Positions 44,208 to 55,216 of a stretch of 64,000 nt of DNA are shown piece by piece. This DNA is from Aspidapion aeneum (lineage: Eukaryota > Arthropoda > Insecta > Coleoptera > Brentidae). The notes beneath the pieces are model-generated. The model had not been told where the DNA came from, did not search any database, and saw only the letters and a list, made by a program, of their open reading frames with translations. Each line of letters opens with the position of its first letter. Position 1 is the first letter of the stretch. The position numbers were made by a program, and so were the translations under genes. The stretch is taken from positions 43,714,735-43,778,734 of the forward strand of contig OY755044.1 of the NCBI GenBank assembly GCA_963576565.1, given 5' to 3'.

Positions 44208-47200
44208 ATGGAAAATTATGGTGAAAATGTAAATGGCGCTGTTTCTCAAGGTAAGCAAGTGTCTCGGAAAATATTATTTAATGTTTTTGTTTTTAACAGT
44301 CTCAGAGGTAACCTAATTGTACTGCTGGTTTACAAAGTGATGTTATGCACAATGGAGAAAGTTAATGCTAAATTTTGGTATCTCTATCTTTATTCTACCT
44401 GGTTAATAGGGAAAGAGACAGTGAAAGAAAATTATAGGTGAAGTACTAAATTTGTTTGTCCTGATTTGTCCATTGTCAATGACTACAGATCTTTATATTA
44501 TAATCCATGCCATTGTGCATTTTAGGGGTGAAATTAAAGGCAGATAATAGTGACGAACTGTTTGGTTATTCATTCTCTTCATTTAAATGTAAGAACCAAA
44601 CAGAGAGTGTTTAACCAAGAAACATAAAAAAACATGCACTTTCATTGTTTTATTAACCAATAGTAACCCTGCTCTGCTGTGGAAGTAGTTATCTTTGATT
44701 AAAAGAACAATACAAACACATAATATTTTGATGTTTCTTGGTTAAACACTCTCGGTTTGATTCTTGCATTTAATAGAACAAATAACCAGTCTGTGGCTTA
44801 TATTTTTTGCAATGCAAGGCCAAACACCCCCCCCCCCCTCGAGCATTATGTAATTTAAGGACAGTCCCAAAGAATATGGCCTATAGTGTATACTATTTGT
44901 AATTTTCATAAATAAATAAATAGATATTCTTTGTGATCATTCTACCCTAATTTGGAATTTGCCAAATAAGTTTGAGCCAGGGGTTAAGTTAAACCATTCA
45001 AAATATTGAGTTGAAATTTTTAAGAATATTGGACAAAAACATGAAATTAAAACACCAGTTTGTTTTGCAGCCAATAACATTGAGAATGGTTCTGCTAATG
45101 AGGAGGATTATGAAGAAATCAGTATTCCAGTTCCATGGGGTCACATAGCTGGTAAGTTTTTGATTTTGTGCAGTTGTGCTGTAACCTCAAATAGAAGACT
45201 TGGTGCAAAAACTCGCCAAGTTTCAAAATTCAAATTTGTTGGAAATAAAAAAAAACTTTTGACCACAAAGGGTACTGTGAGCCAAGTCCCTCAAGCATTT
45301 AAGACCATTAGTATACTTTGGACTTTTGAACCCAAAGGTGGACTTGGTCGGTTTGTGCATCAAGGTCTTCAAATTATACCCAGCATGCATGTATTAGAGT
45401 TAGAGAGTATTGAGGGAGGGTAACATGGTAAAAAATATAGGGACTTTTAGTTAACAAATATTGGGCTAACCAATTATCAACATAAATGGTAGTGTCAACC
45501 AATAACCCTCTCCCCCCCTTATAATATTATAATAATAAGGTACTTAATAACAAAAATATTCAACTCCTATATCTACAATATTGAATCCTTTGCAGATTTT
45601 TTAGATATTTAGGTCAAACTTGAAACTTTCCTAGTAACACTGTACTTTCCTGAAATGTACTTTTTAGGTCCCAATGTCCATATACCTAAAAAGTACATTT
45701 TAAAAATGTTCAAAATTCAGAAAAACGGGACATTTTATACTTTATTGGCAAGATCAAAAAAAGATTCTGCTGACAAAGCAGTAAAAATACTGTATAAATA
45801 CAAGTATAAAAGCATAAAATGTTAGTCCTCTCACACACAGAAAAATCATAATAATATAAAATTCAAACTTATATGTATTATATAACCCATCTTTTACCCT
45901 TGATGTGTCTGTCTATGCATGTAAATAAAAAATTAAGGTTGAAACTTTCTTTTATGACAAATGAGCTTTTTTTGGCCAAAAATATGGGCCTCTACCACTT
46001 AAAAAAAAGTGATAGAAAAAACGTACTTTTAACGTCCCTCAGGGCCCCAATGCATACCTAAAAGGTACGTTTTAAAATGTCCTTAAAAAAGCGCAAATCA
46101 GGACATCTTCAAAAAGTACTTTTAAGTCCTAACCTATAAGTACCTAAAAAGTACGTTTAAGGTCCCTTACATTTCTCCCACTAGCATCATAATCATTATC
46201 TACATAGGCTGATCAGAAAAACGTAAACTTTTTTGTTGTTTTAATAGGTCTCAATATGAAAGGGCCCAATATGTAAAGGCCCAGAAAAGGGGGCCAGAGG
46301 CCTTCTTTATGGGGTCTCTTGAACGTTATTCAAACAACCCTGAAACGTTTTTTCAACGTTGTTGGGACGTCAAGACGTCCCTGGAACGTTTTTTGTATGT
46401 CCTCGAAATGCTTTGTTAAAAGTTTTAAAACATTCTGTGGGGACATTTTAAAAACACCTGTGTTACTAGGTTTAGGAACTGTTCTTAAATTACGTAACGC
46501 ACCAGGAGGGGGCGGGGGATTTTAGCCTGATTTTTTAATGCGTTTTTTCTTGAAAATGCGTTAAGTAGGGGGGGGAGGTCAAAAATCCAAAACTTGCGTT
46601 ACGTAATTTAAGAACAGTCCCTTAGGACCCCACTGTTAAATTAAGTAACACTTGAAGAGAGATTGCCTTATGTTACTTTCAATAAGTTAAAGGGTTACTT
46701 ATTTTTGTGTTACATAATTTAAGAATTGGCCCAGCTACAGCAGAGCCGAGAGCAGGACATATGTCATTAGGCAAACCACATAATAATTAAATTATAACTG
46801 ACTACCAGATATTTTTTCAGCAGTTGAGCTCACTTTTTCTCTTTGAACTTTTTTGGCTTGAAAACTTGTTTGTTTTCTGCAGTTTTTTAGTATCTGTTAC
46901 TATTATTAAGTAAGAAATATAGAAAAACTGATGTGCTAGATGACCTACTATTTTAAAAACTCGAAGGATAAGTGACATTGGTAACATTAAATACAGGGTT
47001 TAATACAATTGGAAAACGTAAAAAAAGATTCTTTGGAATAACCATTTTTTTTATTGCACTTTGAATAAAATTTTAACTATTTCTAGACGAACTGGATACT
47101 GGTATCATGATCAATTTTGTAAACTAAAAACAGTATTTATGAAGGCCGGTGGTTGCACATTACGTCATAAATCACACATTCAGAAATAACATCTTAGTGC

Positions 47201-48173
47201 AAAAAGTAAAAATCTTAAACTTTCATTTTTTTGTTTACCCCTTTTGTCAAGTGGTTCAAAAAATATCTCCTTGAATACAAAAATGTCGTGTTTTTAAACC
47301 CGGCTCAAATAATAGGTTTTTTCTTTAGGAAAATGGTGGGGCAACAAACTAGTCCAACCGATTATTGCCATACATGGTTGGCAAGACAACTGTGGAACCT
47401 TTGACACATTGGCCCCCCTACTCAAAGAACGAGGACATTCTTTACTCTGTATTGATTTGCCTGGACATGGCTTTTCAAGTCACCTGCCGCCAGGACATAA
47501 CTACTATTTATGGTGGGACGGTATCCATTACTTAAGGCGGATTATTAAGTATTTTAACTGGAAAAATGTAGAATTAATGGGACATTCACTAGGTGGGGGT
47601 ATTTCATTTTTATATGCCGCATCGTTTCCAGATGACGTTAAAAGATATACATCCATAGATATAGTTAGTCCTTCTGTAAGACAGGTTAAGAAGTCAGTAG
47701 ATCAACTAGGACAAGCCATAGACAAGTTTCTTAAGTATGAAACTTTATCTAGTGAAAAAATTCCTTGTTACATATACAACGAAATGTTAGAAATAGTTTA
47801 TGACGCTTATAAAGGAGACGTAAACAAAGAAGGCTGTGAAATTATGTTAAAAAGAGGCATGAAGCCAGTCCCAGACACTGACAAATATGTATTCACCAGG
47901 GATCCGCGATTAAAAATTGCGGCTTTGGGATTTTTGAGTATTGAACAAGTTTTGGAGTTTGCGTCTCGAATTAAATGTGAGGTTTTAAACATAAGAGCAA
48001 CAAAGGGAATAAAATTTGATGTACCCAATCATTATGACTTGGTTTTAAACAAAATTGAGGAAACCGCAAAAAGGGTAGAAAGACATCTTGTGCAAGGAAC
48101 ACATCATTTACATCTAAATGATGCAGAAAATATAGTTGACATTGTACACAACTTTTTTAGTGAAATTAACTAA
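44208..48173 (+). CDS. Serine hydrolase-like alpha/beta hydrolase (kraken/SERHL type), 3 coding exons
   Basis: Exons 44208-44250, 45071-45151 and 47329-48173 join in phase 1-1 to 322 codons. Junctions: CAAG|GTAAGC, TTTTGCAG|CC, GCTG|GTAAGT, TTCTTTAG|GA. The start ATG is in AAGTATGG context; an untranslated first exon may exist upstream. Exon 2 gives ISIPVPWGHIAG and exon 3 GKWWGN, the usual entry strand of this family. Oxyanion motif HGWQDN at residues 57-62, nucleophile elbow GHSLGGG with Ser128, and the late catalytic His in GTHHLHL (300/301). The third triad residue is not certain. Length matches the family (about 300-330 aa). No signal peptide or membrane span; members act in cytosol or peroxisome, with substrates unsettled. 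Introns of 820 and 2177 bp carry foldback repeats. This is the best-supported host gene in the window. Confidence 0.92.
44553..44806. repeat. Palindromic MITE in hydrolase intron 1
   Basis: GAGAGTGTTTAACCAAGAAAC on the left is mirrored by GTTTCTTGGTTAAACACTCTC on the right, with outer blocks TTGGTTATTCATTCTCTTC-like / AACAAATAACCAG. A G/C run and a TTATGTAATTTAAGGACAG fragment of family H follow at about 44828-44870. Confidence 0.8.
45630..46470. repeat. Family E foldback in hydrolase intron 2 (ends CCTAGTAACAC)
   Basis: CCTAGTAACACTGTAC at the left, inverse GTGTTACTAGG at the right. The interior is many drifting copies of a word like CCTAAAAAGTACGTTTTAA / GGTCC and later AACGTTTTTTCAACG. 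Same architecture as families A-D, different words. Confidence 0.7.
46475..46621. repeat. Foldback repeat H, copy 3 (intron 2)
   Basis: GGAACTGTTCTTAAATTACG then TAACGC on the left, inverse GCGTTACGTAATTTAAGAAC then AGTCC on the right. Two G-rich runs sit inside. A partial copy follows at about 46630-46735. Confidence 0.85.
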
Positions 48174-48886
48174 ATTTTAATTTAAATTTATTATATGTAT
48201 TTATATTAATCACATAAAAAGTATAGTAGAAAAAGAAAGAGTCCAGGTCCAGATTTAACATGGCACACATATTGGCACATATAATATTTTACTGAATTTT
48301 CGAATTCTATTATTCGATTCCCATTTTGTAAAAACTTTTTAAGAAGATAAACTTATTCAGTTTTTAGTCTGGTTTCTACTTACATAAGAATTTTGAGCTT
48401 GCTTCATGCAAATACATAAATCTTCTATGTGTAAAAAACTACACATGAACATGATAAAAATTATTTTAAGAAGATAGGCCTAAATATTTCTAGATTACTT
48501 AGACAAAACTAAATTCCTGTTCGTTCCTTAATGCAAATTTTAATGTTTTACTAACATTTTCGGTGATAGGTGATATATGGTTGTGGCTGTTTTTTATTGA
48601 ATGTATTTTTTTTTTTTAAATCTTATGTAGTTATTTTATCCTTTATCAGACTCTTTTATGATTAAAGTATCCAGATCGGCCTATAATAGGTACTTTCTGA
48701 GTGTGTTTGATTTATTGTTGGACTGGATGGAAAGCTACAGTATAAATAACTTTTTCAAGCTTAATTTATACAAAGATGTTTGCTGGCGTAGTTGTCATCC
48801 ATAATTTGTAGATGGCAGAGCTGTTTATAGTGCCGTCTTCGTTTCAGTTCGTGATCAGTTATAATTGACAAATGTCTCGACTAAGA
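48174..48886. other. 3' flank of the hydrolase gene
   Basis: AT-rich. Several possible poly(A) signal variants but no clean AATAAA close to the stop that I can single out. No other feature. Confidence 0.3.
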
Positions 48887-49010
48887 AACCATTCTTATAT
48901 TACGTAACGCTGTAGTTGTGGAGAGGGGTGGGGTTAAGCGTTGCGTTACGAAGGAGAGAGGGGGATTTAAAAATCCTTAATTTTTCCGTTAGAACACGCC
49001 TTAATTAAAT
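48887..49010. repeat. Foldback repeat H, copy 4
   Basis: ACCATTCTTATATTACGTAACG ... GGGGTGGGG ... GCGTTACGAAGG ... GGGGGATTTAAAAATCC; the right tip is diverged. Confidence 0.65.
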
Positions 49011-49442
49011 ACTGGCCATTGGTAAAAACATCGTAGTAATTTCTTTTTTGTCGGACGACTACAAGCTTTCATGGCAAAGTTAAAGATTTTCGAACTTTTC
49101 TTCATTGCAAACTGAACATTGGAGTATAAATCGAGTGCAGACGCTTACTTAATTTTACTAGAGGCACTGGATACAACAACTATTACACTGTATCTAGGGC
49201 CTCTACTTCTTACCTAAGTATTTTACATTGTTATGAATTTAGCCATTTAGCACAATAATGGACTAAGCCAAAATGTTTCCATATTATTGAGTTGGCAGCC
49301 ACTGCATAAACTGGATCGCGTTTCATTTATATTCAGTACTAAACAAAGGAGATTTAGTTTAGTAATTTTGTACTCAGCATTGTGTGGTAGAGTAAAACTT
49401 GTGGCTAGGTCCATTGTGCTGAATGCCTCAATTACAAAAATA

Positions 49443-49911
49443 GTAGGGGAAGACGGGGGAATTCCGCCACCTGAAGGAAACTAGCAAAATTAAAGCATTT
49501 AAAATGAATTTTAACTGCAAAATATTTTTTTTAGTTAGCTCATTAACTACAACTTTCAAATTAAAATTGTATATCTTTTCGCATAAATATAAAATAAATA
49601 TTTAGTATTTAAAAAAGTTGCAGTTGGCGGAATTCAATTCCCCCATGATACTTTCTACTGGTTTAGAAAGAGTGATAAATAAAAAACACATCAACATATT
49701 TTATAAAATGTATTGGCCAATGACCAAATGACCTTTTTTCGAACCTTAATCTAAAATTTAAAAAACGGTAATCTACCCACCAGTTGACGGCAACGTAAAA
49801 ATTAGAAGCAAAACAGCGTCGTAACTGGCAGCTCTCTGGTGTTTCTGGTTACCTAGATACCTGTGGTGGCGGTATTACCCCGCAAGGCGGAATTCCCCCG
49901 TCTTCCCCTAC
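49443..49911. repeat. MITE with ends GTAGGGGAAGACGGGGGAAT
   Basis: The left end is mirrored exactly by ATTCCCCCGTCTTCCCCTAC at 49892-49911. The inner blocks TTCCGCC / GGCGGAATT are also mirrored. 469 bp. A third GGCGGAATTCAATTCCCCC block sits inside (about 49627). No coding frame. Confidence 0.85.
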
Positions 49912-50104
49912 TTTAGTATAATTTATGTCCAAAAAACAAAAAACTGTTTTAAAATGCACAAATCCATAACTGTTTATGCACAAATATATATTTTAAAATA
50001 TAAAATTTATTTTATAATAAAAGCATATATATATTTCTAATTTTCCAAAAAAAATAGTGCCCTGTCCATAATAAAACAATTCGAACCAAAATAATTTTTT
50101 AATT

Positions 50105-50625
50105 CTACACAAAAACGGGAAAATGACAATGCCAGGTTGTAACTGGCAATGCTGGACACTCCTTATACTGTTTACAAACTTTTTCCCATTGCAGTTCTGT
50201 AGGGCTGAATATAGCCTTCGAACGTAGATTGCCCTTGATCTCCTCAAGTTGTTTTAAAAGTAGCTTGTTGCGATTTCTGGCATGTTCCAAAGAAAGATTT
50301 TGGTCAAAATCATCCAATAGTAAAGAAGGGGATTTTGATTTGTATGCTTGCTCTCTAAAATTTTACAATTAATATTTTTAACCTTTTATATACCTACTTA
50401 GATACTTAACGGTTTGCCGTTTTAACTATTTTTTATTTAATTAAAGTAAGTTGTGATTTAAGTGGAACAACAATGCCTTGGTTTTATCTTAAAAACCCAC
50501 AGTCTATTATACATTAATATTATTTCATAATTAATACATACTTACTTTGCCCTCAAAATATTTTCTATTTTGTCTTCCTGAGATTTGTAATTTGAGAATA
50601 TTTCTTCAATTTCTGGTTGGACCAT
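50105..50625 (-). CDS. Small two-exon gene, predicted coiled-coil protein of 109 aa, function unknown
   Basis: Exon 1 (50625-50546) starts at an ATG (AAAAATGG) and ends in GCAAA|GTAAGT. Exon 2 (50354-50105) follows an acceptor (AAAATTTTAG) after a 191-bp intron and keeps the phase to a TAG at 50107-50105. The protein is charged, Lys/Glu-rich and heptad-like (KSQEDKIENILRAKEQ; ARNRNKLLLKQLEEIKGN), followed by a short Trp/Cys-containing tail (SPTELQWEKVCKQY, TTWHCHFPVFV). Consensus splice sites, a strong start and coding-like composition across the junction argue for a real gene. The layout (short coiled coil, then a conserved tail with aromatic residues) is reminiscent of CEP15/C3orf14 centrosomal proteins, but I hold that loosely. 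It lies convergent to the hydrolase gene and 1.9 kb downstream of it. Confidence 0.7.
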
Positions 50626-50888
50626 TTTTAATAATAAAATGTTCTGCAAAAATAGTTTGTATTGAGCAGTGTCTGTATTGGCATTATGACCCTGCAAGAC
50701 CTGTTACCATGACAACAAAGCAAAATATACATACTTGTACAGGGTTGGCCAATAAAAAGAATCGAAAAGACTGTTTTCCAAGATTTTTTACAGCCAGGCT
50801 AATATTATTTTCAAGATATTTGCATTTGAAGAATGTAATATGTAAAAGGTCTTTAGTAATAAAAAAATACTCTGCCAATATATGGGCC

Positions 50889-50934
50889 CCTAAGCTCACA
50901 CTAGGTACTATAGTTATAGTGTACATGTAAGCTA
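50889..50934. repeat. Hairpin repeat related to 33790-33829 and 41772-41815
   Basis: TAAGCTCACACTAGGTACTA then TAGTTATAGTG, inverse of the 41772 copy, including flanking TTAGTTATATTAG / CTAATATAACTAA. It lies 5' of the small minus-strand gene. Confidence 0.7.
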
Positions 50935-51183
50935 ATATAACTAAAAACTGTAATTGGTGCGTTTCTAATTAGGGTTGTTATGCAACAACCAATCTCAGGA
51001 ATAATTTTTTTGTTCTTTAGAATTTTCTTTTATTTTTAAAATTGATTATTGGTTTATGGGTACAAAATGAAGCAATTTTGTATGTTTTACCTAGTATAAT
51101 TAATTATCTGCTAAAATTATTTTATTACTGCTTTTTGCTTTGCAAAAGAGCAAATAATATGCGAAATTACAATGTCTTGGTCT

Positions 51184-53012
51184 CACCCTTAGAAAACTAA
51201 ATATTTTGTGTTATTACCTTTTTGCCTGTGTAATATCCTTAGGTTATTTTTCCGCTGATTTAAAATAAAGAACTGGTACACTTTGTTGGAACTATATATC
51301 ATATCACAAGGCGTTATGATTTCACTTTGGCACTGACGGTTTGCAAATTTAGTTATTGATATCCCGGTTTTCCCGAATTTGAATCAAAACACTCTCAGTT
51401 TGTTTACATACCGTTAAACTGTCATTTCGATTTTCCCCAGACTAACTGGCGATATTCGGCTTCCCCGTGCTTTCCCCCAGTGCCCCCGGTCCTTGGTTTG
51501 GTACCGCGGACTATGGTCTAACTGTTCCGTTGGAGTGCAATGTTGCCGGATGGAATCGGCTATAAAGTGAGTGATTTTATTTATCGAGTCCAAACAAAAG
51601 AAAATGAGTTTTTTTTAGGTTTCATATATTTTTGTTGGAACAAGTAGGCAAAAACAGAGTGAGTTTGTATTCTCTGGTCATTGAGTTTTCTTTCCAAATC
51701 TTGAGTATTTCCATTTTAAAGGTAAATTTGGCAACCTGAATGCGCAGAGAAGAAACGCAAAATTTGGAGTTGATACCGGGATTTTTCCCACCAAGAAAGG
51801 AATCCTTTGTGTCTGTTAAACGCCATGTTAGTTGGTTATAAATTGTGGTTTTGAGTGAATTTTAGTGAGGCCCAATAAAATCTAGGTGAGTTTTTCATCC
51901 ATAATAGTACTCTTTGAAGGTCTATACACAATTAGGAGTGTTATTTTTGTCCCCTCTTAAATAGTTTATGAGATATCACTAATGTGGGGTTATCTCTCCT
52001 CTAGGCCTCTTTCGTTGGAGACGCCGACTTGGAATTTTGAGTTTCCTGTAGTAGATGGGCGATTTCGGTATTGCATTACTAAGGAAAACGGCGAAACCTT
52101 TTAACAGCTAGCTACTGCCATATTTTGCTACCAGCAACTATCAACTATTGAAATAAGAACATTGAACCCTTGCTGACGTAAGACACTTAAAGACAACCAA
52201 CCACCATCTTAAGGTAGGATCTAAACTTTTTATTGAACCTGGCTAATTTTGAAACAAACCCCCTGTAGATGTTTTGGTACCGCATTTAAGACATTGTTAT
52301 TCAAAAAAAAAAAATAACCAGTTTTTTGTTATTCAAAACCCCTAATGGTTTTTGCTATAATGTCATTAGAACACCCTATACATAAAACGGGATAAGTGGT
52401 AATTTTGGATTATAAAAAATATTGTCAGGGACATTGATTTTTCTCATAAAATTACGATTCATTTGAAACTAGGTTTTCTAGTATTTGTCTATTATTAGTT
52501 ACCTTCTGTGTGTTAGTTTTAAGTTTTTATATCCCTGTGATCCGGATCTACCCTGTTTGTAAACCCCTCAATTTATTTGTAACTTTTTGTGATTACTTTT
52601 TGTGCTTTTCAGCAAAAGTTTTAAAGCTTTTAAAATTTGTCAATGTACCCAGTACATCTAGTATTTTTTTTTACGATATAAATTGCTGTGATATAATCTC
52701 AGACTATTTGTAATTTAACTAGATATTTTTCTATTTTCTATTAAAGTTAAGTCTAAGTAAAATAACTCTTTTGTTTTTGTCTGTACTCCCCTTCTCGTCA
52801 AAGCTGTAAGCTTTGGCTGGCGCCCAAAAAGAGCTTGAACTTTGGTAAAAATAAAAATAAGTGCAAAGCGAATATTTTGTTATATCTTGAGAACTAAACA
52901 TCTTATTATAAATACGAACTCACGCCAGCTCTGCGGCATAATGAGCGACCAGGCCTAGTTCAGAACAGCTAAACTAGTAAATAGTGTCATCCCTTATACC
53001 TAAGGGTTACAC
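51184..53012 (+). repeat. 5' LTR of the gypsy element (left tip missing)
   Basis: Starts CACCCTTAGAAAAC, ends TAAGGGTTACAC. It is long for a gypsy LTR. It contains the segment CTGGCGCCCAAAAAGAG (about 52820), itself like a Lys primer site, near its end. A 67-codon open frame in each LTR is not taken as a gene. Confidence 0.93.
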
Positions 53013-53719
53013 AAATTTGACGTCCGCAACGTGGGGCCACTTGCCCATTTTGGAATTTGGAATTTAAATTGAAAATTTTAAGTTTTTTTAAAGAGCATGT
53101 CTTTTTAAAGTTTAATTAAGTATGGACAAATTTTGAAAAAAAAATTTTTTTTTGGCGTGTTAAAGCATTTTTGATATTTTTTATTTTTTTTGGAACAACA
53201 TAAATAAACAAGCTTGTTTCCATTAACCTTTCCCAGTTTCCCGGCAGACAAAAACAAGAGTTTGGTAAATAAACATTTTAAATATTTTGTTCAGAGAATA
53301 GTAAGCGGCAATTATGCATAATTTTATTTTAGCAGGTATGGTCAACTGTTATTGATATAAATAGGTAGGTGAACTGATAAGATTTTTTTTGCCCTTTCAG
53401 TGAGGAATAAAATAAAATAAAATTATTTGGAAAAGGATTATTTTAATATTGCAGATAGGTAGGTACCTATATATTTTTTGTAATTAAATAACAGCCTAGT
53501 TGTTTATTTGTAATATATACAGGGCCCTAAAAGTAAAAAGAGTATTAATATTATACAGGGTGTCTCAAAAATAATTTTGCCAAGGGTATAAAACTTTTTT
53601 AAATTGTTTGCAAATATTTTTTTTGCATTTTGGCTTTACCTTAAGAGCAAGAATTTTTTTTAAGACTAATTGCTTGATTTTTTATTTTTTGGAATAAGAT
53701 TAACAAAGGTTTGCAAAAC
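53013..53719 (+). other. 5' leader of the gypsy element
   Basis: Between LTR and gag: primer-site-like GTCCGCAACGTGGGG, then AT-rich leader including a mariner-like fragment (TACAGGGTGTCTC at about 53556). No frame supported. Confidence 0.6.
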
Positions 53720-55216
53720 ATGGCAAGTATGTTTGAAGTGAGTTACGAAATAGACCCTCAACATCTTAGAGTACCTGAATTAAATTATGAGGTGAGACTG
53801 AGAACCTCAACATCCCTTGACTCGGTTGGTCAGGATGAAAAAAGAAAATTTTTACGCAAGATTCTGAAATCAGATAAGTCGAGGCAAACTATTTCTTATA
53901 AGGTTCCAAATTTTAATTTTGAGATTGAAAAAAGAGAGACCGAGGAATCAATCAAATCGATTCAAGAGGAAGTCTATAATTTTGATGGGGTAAATAAAGA
54001 AGTTTTCTTAAGGGTTACCAGCCGTTTTAGACATTTATTGGGTCGTTTAAGCAGGATACCAGAGACCGCGGATACCGAAGAAAATAAAGAGATTCAGCTT
54101 AAGTATAAATATGAAAATGGAGTCAAAATTACTATTTTACAAGACGATTTCGAGGAAATTTATAGAAAATTCAAGGATGCGGGTAGTTCTAGGGTAATAA
54201 ATCAGGGCGCTTCGGATAGTGGTAGTAGTAATGCACCTAGCAGTTTTAATAGTAGGTCGTTGCCTATTTCGCAATGGGGTTTAAAGTTTGATGGTTGTCG
54301 CGATAAAAATCAAGTAGTTAATTTTTTAATTAGAGTAGATGAACTGAGAGTGGCACGTGGGTGTAGTAAACAAGAGTTGTTTTCGGGTGCGATAGAACTT
54401 ATGAGCAATGTTGCTGTAGAATGGTTTAGGGCACAGTCTAGGAATAATAGGTTCACTGACTGGGACTCTTTGGTAATAGCTCTAAGACAGGATTTCTGCG
54501 ATCAGGACTTTGATGAAATGTTAAAACAACAGATTTCAAAACGAAAACAAAAACTTGACGAGCCTGTTATTACTTACATCTCAATTATGGAAAACATGTT
54601 TTTTGGTTTATCGTCGCCACCTAGTAGCCAAGAAAAAATGTATGTCATTAAGAAAAATTTACTACCACCCTACCACCCTCATTTGGCTTTACATAGCATT
54701 ACAAACTTGCAGGAGCTTACTGAAGTTTGTCGAAAGTTGGAAAATGGTAATATTATTCAAAAAGAGAGTTCCACTAGTCATTCAGTATATACCTTAGACT
54801 ACGAGTTAGAGCAACCAGTAAAGATAAGCGGTAGCCCTCAGTGCTGTTCTTGTAGCCATACATTTTCGGCATCCAGTGGATCAAATCATCAAGATAAAAG
54901 GAATTTTAATCCAAGAGAATCGCAACGTTTTTATAGACCTCAACGGCAGGAATATCGTCCAGAAAGACAAAGGAGTGATAGAACGGATTTAACTGGTTCA
55001 TCCGGTTCTAGACCAAGTGGAGGTCAGTCTTCCTCACATATAGTGTGCTTTGCGTGCAACGACAGAGGACATATGGCCCATTCATGTCCTAAGGTAAATA
55101 AAACCCCTATAAAGAAGGAACCAGTGTGCTTTGGTTGTGGTAAGGCCAACACTATTAGACCAAATTGTCCAAATTGTAAAAAGGCAAAAAACGGAAGGTC
55201 TGGGAGCAGTCAGTAG
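53720..55216 (+). CDS. Gypsy element Gag
   Basis: ATG at 53720, 498 codons. The middle part is a retrotransposon Gag capsid-like region (about residues 190-350; e.g. WGLKFDG, AVEWFRAQSRNNRFTDWDSL). The C-terminus has a CCHC knuckle CFACNDRGHMAHSCP. A second one follows, CFGCGKANTIRPNCP, in which the His position is Thr. Gag would assemble particles and package RNA. The last codons cover the slippery heptamer at 55186-55192; ribosomes that do not shift stop at TAG 55214-55216. Confidence 0.93.
   Translation: MASMFEVSYEIDPQHLRVPELNYEVRLRTSTSLDSVGQDEKRKFLRKILKSDKSRQTISYKVPNFNFEIEKRETEESIKSIQEEVYNFDGVNKEVFLRVTSRFRHLLGRLSRIPETADTEENKEIQLKYKYENGVKITILQDDFEEIYRKFKDAGSSRVINQGASDSGSSNAPSSFNSRSLPISQWGLKFDGCRDKNQVVNFLIRVDELRVARGCSKQELFSGAIELMSNVAVEWFRAQSRNNRFTDWDSLVIALRQDFCDQDFDEMLKQQISKRKQKLDEPVITYISIMENMFFGLSSPPSSQEKMYVIKKNLLPPYHPHLALHSITNLQELTEVCRKLENGNIIQKESSTSHSVYTLDYELEQPVKISGSPQCCSCSHTFSASSGSNHQDKRNFNPRESQRFYRPQRQEYRPERQRSDRTDLTGSSGSRPSGGQSSSHIVCFACNDRGHMAHSCPKVNKTPIKKEPVCFGCGKANTIRPNCPNCKKAKNGRSGSSQ
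55186..55192 (+). promoter_or_regulatory. Putative -1 ribosomal frameshift site A AAA AAC between gag and pol
   Basis: Gag codons GCA AAA AAC place the heptamer A AAA AAC in the exact X XXY YYZ phase. Pol lies in the -1 frame, which is open from just upstream of this site (after a TAA in that frame at about 55174) through 56403. Downstream sequence could fold but I did not establish a structure. Confidence 0.75.

Noticed and set aside
52510..52713. 67-codon frame repeated in both gypsy LTRs (also 60206-60409)
   Set aside because: Duplicated only because the LTRs are; hydrophobic composition reflects T-rich sequence.
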